Shown here: one piece after another, positions 30,075-38,410 of the stretch
Numbering within the stretch: the first letter of the stretch is position 1
Layout: the number at the start of each line of letters is the position of its first letter
Source of the DNA: an uncultured beta proteobacterium
GTDB lineage: Bacteria > Pseudomonadota > Gammaproteobacteria > Burkholderiales > Burkholderiaceae_C
Assembly: GCA_903951445.1 (NCBI GenBank)
Contig: CAJBBZ010000285.1
Span: forward strand, 1-64,000
Length of the DNA stretch: 64,000 nucleotides
Reading direction: 5' to 3'
Made by a program: the position numbers and the translations under genes
The notes under the pieces: generated by a model
What the model was told of the DNA's origin: nothing
The model's input: the letters and a program-made list of their open reading frames with translations, nothing else
The model's database searches: none

Positions 30075-30935
30075 ATGGCGGCCGGTCTGGAAGCCGCGCT
30101 CGCGTGGCTCACCGACAACAAGCTCCCGCTGGGCGAGACCATTGCGGCGGGGGTGGATGGCATTACCCAGAGCGCGCCTTGGTTGTTTGACGCGGTTTCC
30201 GAAAACCTCAGCGCCCTGGTGCTGGGTTTTACCGGGGCGCTGTTGTGGGTGCAGCCGCTCATCATGGTGGCGCTGCTCACCGCACTGGCCTGGGCACTGC
30301 AACGCTCGGTCAAGCTAGCGGTGTTTGTGGGGGCGGCGCTGCTGCTCATCATCAACATGGGCTACTGGACCGAGACCATGGAGACGCTGTCTCTGGTCTT
30401 GTTTGCCACACTCAGCTGCGTGCTCATAGGGGTGCCCATCGGCATTGCGGCAGCGCACCGGCCTTGGCTAGAAGCGGCATTGCGCCCGCTGCTGGACTTG
30501 ATGCAGACCATCCCCACCTTTGTGTACCTGATACCCACGCTCATCCTCTTTGGACTGGGCGTGGTGCCGGGGCTGATTTCTACCGTTATCTTTGCCTTGC
30601 CCGCGCCGATCCGCCTAACCACGCTGGGCATTGCCTCGGTGCCGCGCCCGCTGATCGAGGCGGGCCAGGCCTTTGGTGCCACGCGCTGGCAGTTGCTGAT
30701 CAAGGTGGAAATTCCCTCGGCCTTGCCCAACATCATGGCCGGGATTACGCAATGCATCATGCTGAGCCTGTCCATGGTGGTAATCGCCGCGCTGGTGGGA
30801 GCCGACGGCCTGGGCAAACCGGTAGTGCGCGCGCTCAACTCCGTCAACATCGCCGACGGCTTTGAGGCCGGGCTGGCGATTGTGATTGTGGCTATCGTGC
30901 TTGACCGTTTGTGTAAAACCCGCAGACATGACTGA
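30075..30935 (+). CDS. choW: choline/betaine ABC transporter permease
   Basis: A 286-residue ProW/OpuAB-type permease: GYWTETMETLSLVL, LDLMQTIPTFVYLIPTLILFGLGVVPG and the coupling loop EAGQAFGATRWQLLIKVEIPSALPNIMAG. Six or more membrane helices. It forms the channel of the ChoXWV importer with the binding protein before it and the ATPase after it. Confidence 0.93.
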   Translation: MAAGLEAALAWLTDNKLPLGETIAAGVDGITQSAPWLFDAVSENLSALVLGFTGALLWVQPLIMVALLTALAWALQRSVKLAVFVGAALLLIINMGYWTETMETLSLVLFATLSCVLIGVPIGIAAAHRPWLEAALRPLLDLMQTIPTFVYLIPTLILFGLGVVPGLISTVIFALPAPIRLTTLGIASVPRPLIEAGQAFGATRWQLLIKVEIPSALPNIMAGITQCIMLSLSMVVIAALVGADGLGKPVVRALNSVNIADGFEAGLAIVIVAIVLDRLCKTRRHD

Positions 30936-32175
30936 AAGCCACAGCCCGCAAAGCAGCGCGCTACCGATGGCCGAGTTTCGGCATGTGGACGTGGTTTTTG
31001 GCAAGCAAAGCGCGCAGGCTCTGGCCCTGCTGGACGCGGGCAAAACCCGGCAAGAAATTTTGGACGCCACCGGCGCAGTGCTGGGCGCTGCGGACTGCAA
31101 TTTACAAATCGCCGAGGGCGAGATTTCGGTGCTCATGGGCTTGTCCGGCTCAGGTAAATCGACGCTGCTGCGTTGCCTGAACGGCCTGAACCAAGCCAAC
31201 CGGGGCGCCGTGCTGATACGCGATACCCAAGCCGGGCAAAGCGGCTATGTGGACCTGACGCGCTGCGACGCCACCACTTTGCGCCGTCTGCGCACCACGC
31301 GTGTGGCTATGGTGTTCCAGCAGTTTGCCCTGTTGCCCTGGCGCACTGTGGCTGAAAACGTGGGCCTGGGCCTGGAGCTCAGCGGCATGCCCAAAGCACA
31401 ACGCGAAAAAATAGTCGCCGAAAAGCTAGAGCTGGTGGGCCTGCAGCAATGGGGTAAAAAATACGCACACCAATTATCCGGCGGCATGCAACAGCGCGTC
31501 GGCCTGGCGCGCGCCTTTGCCACGGACGCAGACATTTTGCTGATGGACGAGCCTTTTTCGGCGCTGGACCCGCTGATCCGTGAGCATTTGCAACAAGAGC
31601 TTTTGCAACTGCAAAAGCAACTTAAAAAAACCATCGTCTTTGTCAGCCACGACCTGGACGAGGCCATCAAATTGGGCAACCACATCACCATCATGGAAGG
31701 CGGGCGTATTGTGCAATCGGGCGAGCCCGAGCAAGTGGTGCTCAACCCGGCCAATACCTATGTGCGTGATTTTGTGGCGCATATGAACCCCATTAAAGTG
31801 CTTCGCGGCCGTTCGCTAATGACGCCGCTAGAAAAGCTCAAGCATGAAGGCCTGCGCGTGCAACTGGACTGGACCGGCCACCACTGGCTGCAACTGGACG
31901 CCAGCGGCCAGCCCGAGCGCGCCGACATCGAAGGCCGGCCCGGCCAACTGCTGGCTTACCAGCCGCGGATGGATATCGTGCAAGCGGGCCTGGACGGGCG
32001 CAGCATCGCCATGGCCGGGCCCGACATGCTGCTCGAACACATCATCCACATCCGCCACGCCACCGGCCGCCCGGTGCTGCTGTGCGAGGCGGGCCGCTTT
32101 GTCGGCGTGGTGGGCGATGAAGAGATTTACCGGGGTATGTTGCAGACAACGCGGACGCCTTCTATGGCAACCTAG
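30928..32175 (+). CDS. choV: choline/betaine ABC transporter ATP-binding protein
   Basis: A 415-residue ProV-type ATPase: Walker A GLSGSGKST, Q-loop FQQFALLPWRTV, signature LSGGMQQR, Walker B LLMDEPFSALD, and a C-terminal CBS-like regulatory region (about 290-410) as in osmotically regulated transporters. The start at 30928 overlaps the choW end by 8 bp. Uptake of choline or betaine could serve osmoprotection or catabolism. Confidence 0.93.
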   Translation: MTESHSPQSSALPMAEFRHVDVVFGKQSAQALALLDAGKTRQEILDATGAVLGAADCNLQIAEGEISVLMGLSGSGKSTLLRCLNGLNQANRGAVLIRDTQAGQSGYVDLTRCDATTLRRLRTTRVAMVFQQFALLPWRTVAENVGLGLELSGMPKAQREKIVAEKLELVGLQQWGKKYAHQLSGGMQQRVGLARAFATDADILLMDEPFSALDPLIREHLQQELLQLQKQLKKTIVFVSHDLDEAIKLGNHITIMEGGRIVQSGEPEQVVLNPANTYVRDFVAHMNPIKVLRGRSLMTPLEKLKHEGLRVQLDWTGHHWLQLDASGQPERADIEGRPGQLLAYQPRMDIVQAGLDGRSIAMAGPDMLLEHIIHIRHATGRPVLLCEAGRFVGVVGDEEIYRGMLQTTRTPSMAT

Positions 32176-32221
32176 AACAGTAAGTAGGTTCGCCACTAGG
32201 GTATTTGCGTACTTGACAGCA

Positions 32222-32251
32222 CCTCCAGCCTGCCTCACGCTGGAGGCAGGC
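32222..32251 (+). other. overlapping, mutually exclusive inverted repeats after choV
   Basis: CCTCCAGC/GCTGGAGG (32222-32229 with 32239-32246, 8 bp) and GCCTGCCTC/GAGGCAGGC (32228-32236 with 32243-32251, 9 bp) share bases, so only one hairpin can form at a time. No T-run follows. It may be a degenerate terminator of choXWV or a bistable leader element of the monooxygenase gene. Confidence 0.5.
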
Positions 32252-32326
32252 ACGGGGATTGGTTTGCTGTCGGTTGCGCCACCGGCCTGTAGTTCTAAAA
32301 ATCCACCACATCAGAGGAGCTTTCCC

Positions 32327-34135
32327 ATGACACAGACCAGTCCGTCCGGGCGCGCCAGCGCCTGGCTTGACCACTTTGGCGCCGCGCTGGGCCGCCATGA
32401 CGCTGCGGCCACCGCCGCGCTGTTTGACGCAGACTGCTATTGGCGCGATCTGGTGGCCTTTACCTGGAATATTTGCACCCAGGAAGGCCAAGGCGCTATC
32501 GAAAAGATGGTGCAGGCGCGCGGTGCCGATGTGGCGGCCAGCCATTTCGCGCTGGAAGGCGAGGCCACCGAGGCCGATGGCGTGGTCGATGCCTGGTTTA
32601 CCTTCGAAACCCGGCTGGCGCGCGGGCGTGGGCATTTGCGCCTTAAAGGCACAGACCAGGGCGACAAAGGCTGGACGCTTTTGACCACCATGACCGAGCT
32701 CAAAGGCTTTGAAGAGAAAACCGGCACGCACCGTATAAAAGGCGCCGAACACGGCGTACACCCAGGCCGCAAAAGCTGGCTAGAGGAGCGCGCGCATGAG
32801 CAACAAACCTTGGGCTTTAGCGAGCAGCCTTATGTGGTGATCGTCGGCGGCGGGCAGGGCGGCATTGTGCTGGGGGCGCGACTGCGGCGCTTGGGTGTAC
32901 CGACCATCATCATCGAAAAAAACGCCAAACCCGGCGACTCTTGGCGCAATCGCTACAAAAGCCTGTGCCTGCACGACCCGGTGTGGTACGACCACCTGCC
33001 CTATATGCCCTTCCCGGACGACTGGCCTGTATTTGCGCCCAAGGACAAGATCGGCGATTGGCTGGAGATGTACACCAAGATCATGGAGCTGAACTACTGG
33101 GGCTCTACCGAAGCCAAGAAAGCGCACTTTGACGAGGCCACTGGGTAGTGGGAATTGCAGGTGGAGCGCGAGGGAAAAACCATCACCCTGCATCCCAAGC
33201 AATTGGTGTTTGCCATGGGCGTGTCGGGCTACCCCAATGTGCCGCATATCACCGGCGCCGAAAGTTTTGAGGGCGAACAACACCACTCCAGCAAGCACCC
33301 AGGGCCGGACAAATACCTGGGCAAAAAAGTGGTGGTGCTGGGATCGAACAATTCAGCGCACGATATTTGTGCCGCGCTTTGGGAGCACCAAGTGGACGTG
33401 ACCATGGTGCAACGCAGTAGCACGCATATTGCGCCCTCGGACTCGCTGATGGAGCTGGCGCTGGGCGGCCTGTACAGCGAAGAGGCGATCAAGAACGGCA
33501 TCGACCACCACAAGGGCGATCTGGTGTTTGCCAGCGTGCCCTACAAAATCATGCACAGCTTTCAAATCCCGGTGTACGAGGAGATGAAGCGGCGCGATGC
33601 CGACTTGTATGGCCGTCTGGAAAAAGCCGGTTTCATGCTGGACTTTGGCGACGACGGCTCGGGCCTGTTCATGAAATACCTGCGCCGCGGTTCGGGCTAT
33701 TACATCGACGTAGGCGCCTCCGAACTGGTAGCCAATGGCAGCATCAAGCTGCGCAGCGGCGTCAACATCGAGCGCATCAACGCCAAGTCGGTCACCTTGA
33801 GTGATGGCAGCGAGTTGCCGGCCGATGTCATTGTGTATGCCACTGGCTACGGCTCGATGAACCAGTTCTTAGCCGATTTGGTATCCCCCGAAGTGGCCGA
33901 CCGCGTAGGCAAGGTCTGGGGCCTAGGTTCGAGCACCACCAAAGACCCCGGCCCCTGGGAAGGCGAACTGCGCAATATGTGGAAGCCGACGAACCAGGCC
34001 CAGCTCTGGATTCATGGTGGCAATTTGCACCAGAGCCGACACTATTCGCAGTTCCTGTCGCTGCAACTGAAAGCGCGCTACGAAGGCCTGCCTACGCCGG
34101 TGTATGCGCAGGCGGCGGTGAACCACTTGAAGTAA
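32327..34135 (+). pseudogene. NAD(P)/FAD-dependent flavin monooxygenase interrupted by an in-frame TAG
   Basis: Together the reading frame encodes 602 residues: an N-terminal SnoaL/NTF2-like domain (about 1-150), FAD motif VIVGGGQGGIVLG (about 166-178), then an NADP motif VVVLGSNNSAHDICA and the C-terminal ATGYGSMNQF. Codon 274 (33146-33148) is TAG between DEATG and WELQVERE, in a place where relatives have an acidic residue (likely GAG to TAG). The frame continues without shift to 34135. The start has a good AGAGGAG site at 32312-32318. Either a recent nonsense mutation (two truncated products) or read-through by an amber suppressor; a single substitution or sequencing error is also possible. 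Confidence 0.85.
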
Positions 34136-34209
34136 GCCTAGCGCCGGATGGTGCGCGCCTGCTTGCTGCATGGCAAATTGGCATGCCACCTTGAAGCGGT
34201 GTAGCAGAT

Positions 34210-34509
34210 TCACATCTTGACGATGCCCAGGCTGGCGCGGGCATCGTCCATCCGCGCCTCCTCATCGTGCAACTGGTAGCCCCTCTCCAGCATGCGTGTC
34301 ATATATTGTTTGTTATAAAGAAATGCAGCGATAAATTGCCATAGGCCAATAGTGATAAATGAAAACAAAAAATGCAATGCGGCTACGCCCAGCTCGCCAC
34401 GAAATAAAGGGACAAATGCGCCAAAAAACAAATAGGTCCAACTAAACCCGTAATAGCCTGGCTTCATCATGCCGGTGGAAGGGTGCAACAAATTCACTTT
34501 AGTAGCCAT
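34210..34509 (-). CDS. small membrane protein, HrgC-like
   Basis: 99 residues. MATKVNLLHPSTGMMKPGYYGFSWTYLFFGAFVPLFRGELGVAALHFLFSFITIGLWQFIAAF contains two to three hydrophobic helices, followed by a charged tail (YNKQYMTRMLERGYQLHDE). The pattern resembles short HrgC/DUF2628-type proteins found in scattered bacteria; function unknown. The start at 34509 has AAAGGAG at proper spacing. Monocistronic; divergent from xth. Confidence 0.75.
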   Translation of the reverse strand: MATKVNLLHPSTGMMKPGYYGFSWTYLFFGAFVPLFRGELGVAALHFLFSFITIGLWQFIAAFLYNKQYMTRMLERGYQLHDEEARMDDARASLGIVKM

Positions 34510-34626
34510 GCCAGCTCCTTTTAGTCGTACGACGATCTCCATCCCATCATGGCACAGACCGGCCGGGTTTGCGAAGCCGCCAATGCGTTATCTTCCAATC
34601 TTTCACAAAGCCCACCGGAGACCCAT

Positions 34627-35418
34627 TTGTTCAAACTCACCAGCCTGAACCTTAACGGCATACGCTCGGCCACCAGCAAAGGGCTGCAAGACTGGCTGCA
34701 CGGCTTGCAGGCGGACTGTCTGTGCGTGCAAGAAGTCAAGGCGCAAGCAGCTGATGTGGCCGGGCAGTTTGAGACCTTGGCCGGCATGGCCGGACATTTC
34801 CACTTTGCCGAGAAAAAAGGCTATTCCGGCGTCGGCATTTACACCCGCCACGCGCCCAGCGATGTGCGCGTCGGCTACGGCTCTGCTGAATTTGATGCCG
34901 AGGGCCGCTATGTGGAGTTGCGCTTTGATACCCCCAAGCGCAAACTGTCCATCATCAGTTGTTACTTCCCCAGCGGTTCTTCGGGCGAGGAACGGCAGGA
35001 GGCCAAATACCGTTTTCTGGAAGGCATGTACCCGCACCTGCAAGAGCTCAAGCGCACGCGTGAGTTTGTGCTGTGCGGTGACATCAATATTGCGCACCAG
35101 GAAATCGATTTGAAAAACTGGAAAGGCAACCGCAAGAACTCGGGCTTTCTGCCGGAAGAACGCGCCTGGATGACCCGGCTATTGAACGAAGGTGGCTTGG
35201 TCGATGTATATCGCCAACTCGAGCCCACCGCCACCGACGCGGCCTATACCTGGTGGAGCAACCGGGGCCAGGCCTACGCCAAAAACGTGGGCTGGCGTTT
35301 GGATTACCACTTGGCAACCCCTGTGCTGGCGGCAGGTGCGCGTCAGCACGCCATTTACAAAGACACGCGTTTTTCGGACCATGCGCCTGTCAGCATCGAC
35401 TACGACTGGGGCTTGTAG
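34627..35418 (+). CDS. xth: exodeoxyribonuclease III (AP endonuclease family)
   Basis: 263 residues if translation starts at the TTG at 34627 (GGAG about 8 nt upstream); an ATG at 34549 would add 26 residues not typical of the family. Catalytic blocks: LNLNGIRSA, CVQEVKA (metal Glu), GDINIAHQEIDLKN, YAKNVGWRLDYHL and the C-terminal FSDHAPVSID (Asp-His pair). It repairs abasic sites and degrades duplex DNA 3'-5'. Confidence 0.92.
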   Translation: MFKLTSLNLNGIRSATSKGLQDWLHGLQADCLCVQEVKAQAADVAGQFETLAGMAGHFHFAEKKGYSGVGIYTRHAPSDVRVGYGSAEFDAEGRYVELRFDTPKRKLSIISCYFPSGSSGEERQEAKYRFLEGMYPHLQELKRTREFVLCGDINIAHQEIDLKNWKGNRKNSGFLPEERAWMTRLLNEGGLVDVYRQLEPTATDAAYTWWSNRGQAYAKNVGWRLDYHLATPVLAAGARQHAIYKDTRFSDHAPVSIDYDWGL

Positions 35419-35479
35419 TCCTGCTCGGTGGTGGCCTCGTGAAAATTCGGCTGCTCAGCACGCGCCTGGCGTCGCTTCT

Positions 35480-37444
35480 TCAGCGCGACACAATGCCAAA
35501 CGTACCCGGCGCTTTTTCTATCAAGCTGAAAAAGCGCACCAGGTCCACTTTGCTTCCGCTCACTTTCAAATCATCACTGAGCAAGGTATCTTGGATACCC
35601 GCGCTACCGGCGATGATTTTTACGAACAAGGATTTGGTCAATGTCAATGTGGCATTGGCCTCTGGGTGTTGGCCGCGTTTGAAATGCAGCACCGCGTTGT
35701 CTATCCACAAAGCGTAGCTTTCTTTCTGGTCGCTGAGCGTGACATTGATGCGGTAGTTTTTGCCCTCAGCCGCCGGGCCGTCCAGGCTGGCGGCCATGGC
35801 CTCTAAAAAGCGCTCCATCGGCGTTTGCAGCAGCAGGTCGATAGCGCCGGCTTTGGACATGCCTTTGCTTGGCGGGCCATTGCGCAACTCTTGTGCGCCG
35901 CTTAGATAAGCATTGCGCCAGGTGGCGGACTCGGCGCTGTAGCCCATTTGCTCGTAGCTTTTTGCCAGCAGCTCTTTGGCGGCTTTGTTGGAGGCGTCGG
36001 CCATCACCACATGGTTGAGCAACTCGGCAGTCCAGCGGAAATCGCCTTTGTCAAAAGCCCGCTGCGCTGCGGCCAAGGCTTTGTCAGGGCCACCGGCAAG
36101 TTCCACATAGCGCTTGCCCACATCCGCCGGGGCCAGCGGATTGAGGTGCGCCGGGTTGCCGTCAAAAAAGCCCAGGTAAAACTGGTACACCGCTTTGACG
36201 TTGTGGCGCAAATCGCCATAGTGGCCACGCACCGCCATAAAGTCGGCGAGCGATTTGGGTAGCTGCACTTTATCGGCAATCTCTGAGGGCGTGTAACCCG
36301 CGTTCATCAGGCGCACAGTTTGATCATGGGTGTATTTATAGACGTCGCGGTGCATGGTGATGAACTGCTGGATATTGGCATTGCCCCAAATCGGCCAGTG
36401 GTGCGAAGCGATATACACCTCGGCCTCGCGCGTTTGCTCTAGGGCCTGTTCCATGTAGGTGGCCCAGCGCAATGCGTCGCGCACTTTGGCGCCGCGTATG
36501 GGCAGCAGGTTGTGCATGGTTTGCGACAGGTTTTCTGCACCGTCGTACAGCTTTTTGGAAGGTATAGAGAAGCTCAACTCCGCAGGACATTCCGCGTTAG
36601 GCACGTTGTGAAAAACAAAGTCCACGCCATCAATTTGCATGGACTGCTTGGCTTGGTAGATCAACCAAGTCGGCGTCAAGATGCCGATGCTGCCGTAGAT
36701 CACGTCTTTACCCAACCCCGTGTCCACATTGCCTTTGGCGCTGCGCGGCAGGTCACGGCCAAACTGGTACACCGAGCGCCGCCCCATGGCCGTACCCACC
36801 AGCACGTTTTCGCTGGTGGCCTCTTCCATAAAACCGGCAGGGGCCACGATGGGCACTTTGCGCTGTGCCGCATCTTGCTGGGACAAGACGCCCAGCGCGC
36901 CGCCAAAGTGGTCGGCATGCGCATGCGTCAGCACCAAGCCGCTGACCGGCTTTTTGCCCAGGTGCTGCTCGGCAAACGCCATGGCCGCTGTTGCGGACTC
37001 GCGCGAGGTGAGCGCATCGACCACGATCCAGCCGGTCTTGCCTTCGATGAGGGTGATGTTGGCAATATCAAAACCACGCAACTGGTACACGCCGTCCATC
37101 ACCTTATAGAGGCCAATATTCGCGTTGAGCTGGGCATGGCGCCATAGGCTGGGGTTAACGGTATCGGGCGCTGCGCCTTGCAAAAAATCATAGGCCGCAA
37201 AGTCGCGCAAGACGCTGCCGTCGGCTGCCAGTATCTTGCCCGTAGGCCGCGCAATCAGGCCGCGTTTGGCATCTTCAAAGTCTTGCCCTGAAGCAGCGGC
37301 TATGGCCTGAGCAAAGGTGGTATTTTCCTTCTGCGTGCTGGGGCTAGCATCGCTACTGGCGCCGCCTATGCCTTGGTTTTTACCGCAGGCGGCCAGGGCC
37401 AATGCGGTGACTGCGACTGCCACGAAAGAGAGCGGGCGGAGCAT
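35480..37444 (-). CDS. alkyl/aryl-sulfatase (SdsA1-type metallo-beta-lactamase fold), lipoprotein
   Basis: 654 residues. The N-terminal LALAAC at about 15-20 is a lipobox, so the mature protein is a lipoprotein, unlike the soluble periplasmic SdsA1. The zinc site is THAHADHFGG. The middle helical dimerisation domain and a C-terminal SCP2-like domain (about 530-650, with VTLSDQKESYALWIDNAVLHF) match SDS hydrolases. It would cleave primary alkyl sulfates to alcohol and sulfate, supplying sulfur or carbon. ATG at 37444 with AAGGAAA upstream. Confidence 0.92.
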   Translation of the reverse strand: MLRPLSFVAVAVTALALAACGKNQGIGGASSDASPSTQKENTTFAQAIAAASGQDFEDAKRGLIARPTGKILAADGSVLRDFAAYDFLQGAAPDTVNPSLWRHAQLNANIGLYKVMDGVYQLRGFDIANITLIEGKTGWIVVDALTSRESATAAMAFAEQHLGKKPVSGLVLTHAHADHFGGALGVLSQQDAAQRKVPIVAPAGFMEEATSENVLVGTAMGRRSVYQFGRDLPRSAKGNVDTGLGKDVIYGSIGILTPTWLIYQAKQSMQIDGVDFVFHNVPNAECPAELSFSIPSKKLYDGAENLSQTMHNLLPIRGAKVRDALRWATYMEQALEQTREAEVYIASHHWPIWGNANIQQFITMHRDVYKYTHDQTVRLMNAGYTPSEIADKVQLPKSLADFMAVRGHYGDLRHNVKAVYQFYLGFFDGNPAHLNPLAPADVGKRYVELAGGPDKALAAAQRAFDKGDFRWTAELLNHVVMADASNKAAKELLAKSYEQMGYSAESATWRNAYLSGAQELRNGPPSKGMSKAGAIDLLLQTPMERFLEAMAASLDGPAAEGKNYRINVTLSDQKESYALWIDNAVLHFKRGQHPEANATLTLTKSLFVKIIAGSAGIQDTLLSDDLKVSGSKVDLVRFFSLIEKAPGTFGIVSR

Positions 37445-37502
37445 GGGATATTTCCTTCAGATGGGCTTACAACTAGGTCCTGGGGTAGACATGGAAAGGG
37501 GC

Positions 37503-38000
37503 TTATTTCAGTAACTGCCGGGCATCCTTGAGCAAGAGCAGCAATTGCTGCGCGCGCAAAGGCGATGGCACGAAACCAAAACGGGTGTAGAAGGCGGCGG
37601 CTTCTTGGTCCAGCGGATGCGTCAGCATGGCGCGCACACCGGCTTGTTCGCTGATGAGCACGGTGCGCGCAATGGCATCTTGCAAAAGACCCCAACCCAA
37701 GCCGCGCCCTTGCGCGCTGGTAGACACCGCTAAACGTGCCAACAAAACCACGGGCAAGGGATAGTGGCCCATGCCTTTGCGCATGCGCTCAGGCACCTCA
37801 AAGGTATCGATCTGGCCTACTGTCAGGCTGAAATAACCCAGCACCTGGTCTTCATCGGCTGCGACAAAGGTCTTGGTCGAACCTGCGCCTTGGGCCTGTC
37901 TGGCGTGGCGCACTAGCCAATCGTTAAGCACTGGCTTGCCGCAATCAAATTCCTCCAGCTTATGGCGGGGCGCCAGCAGCTCTGGCCTGCGCAAACTCAC
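37503..38000 (-). CDS. GNAT family acetyltransferase, probable TacT-like toxin
   Basis: 165 residues of a GNAT fold: FDCGKPVLNDWLVRHARQAQGAGSTKTFVA is the N-terminal signature of toxins paired with DUF1778 proteins, and VSTSAQGRGLGWGLLQDA is the acetyl-CoA loop. TacT-type toxins acetylate aminoacyl-tRNA and stop translation. The start is a GTG at 38000 overlapping the antitoxin stop (GTGA). Toxin activity is inferred from family and pairing. Confidence 0.88.
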   Translation of the reverse strand: MSLRRPELLAPRHKLEEFDCGKPVLNDWLVRHARQAQGAGSTKTFVAADEDQVLGYFSLTVGQIDTFEVPERMRKGMGHYPLPVVLLARLAVSTSAQGRGLGWGLLQDAIARTVLISEQAGVRAMLTHPLDQEAAAFYTRFGFVPSPLRAQQLLLLLKDARQLLK

Positions 38001-38287
38001 TGGGTTTCCCAGGGGGCTTGGCGGGCGAATAAATCGCGCAATCCTTCGTTGGCTTGCGCGGGTTGGTCCAACAAATCTACAAAGCTTTGGTACTGCGCGC
38101 CCGATACCATGAATAGGCGCTGATCGAGCAAGGTCTGTTCAGCTGCCAGGCAGGCACTGTCCAAAATGAAATCGGTCAGCGACTTGTGCGCCACCTCCGC
38201 AGCCCGCCGCAAGACAAGCTCTTGTTCTTGGGTGGCGCGTAGGCCCAAACGGGCGGAACGGGTGCTGGCGGGAGCTAGGGCGGACAT
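37997..38287 (-). CDS. DUF1778 (TacA-like) antitoxin
   Basis: 96 residues with an N-terminal ribbon-helix-helix (RSARLGLRATQEQELVLRRAAEVAHKSLTDFIL) and a C-terminal toxin-binding tail ending FARQAPWE. It neutralises the GNAT toxin encoded next and probably autoregulates. Upstream (38319-38345) a TTTGTATGTCATATGTACTA stretch on the minus strand looks like an RHH operator overlapping a promoter. Confidence 0.9.
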   Translation of the reverse strand: MSALAPASTRSARLGLRATQEQELVLRRAAEVAHKSLTDFILDSACLAAEQTLLDQRLFMVSGAQYQSFVDLLDQPAQANEGLRDLFARQAPWETQ

Positions 38288-38410
38288 GGGCAGACCTCAT
38301 GGAGCGGGAAAGTATGGCGGGGATGTTAGTACATATGACATACAAAATCCAGCCCGGCCCGCGCTATTGCCCCTAAAACCCTGTTGGCGCTGTGACGGCA
38401 GGCGCCGTCC

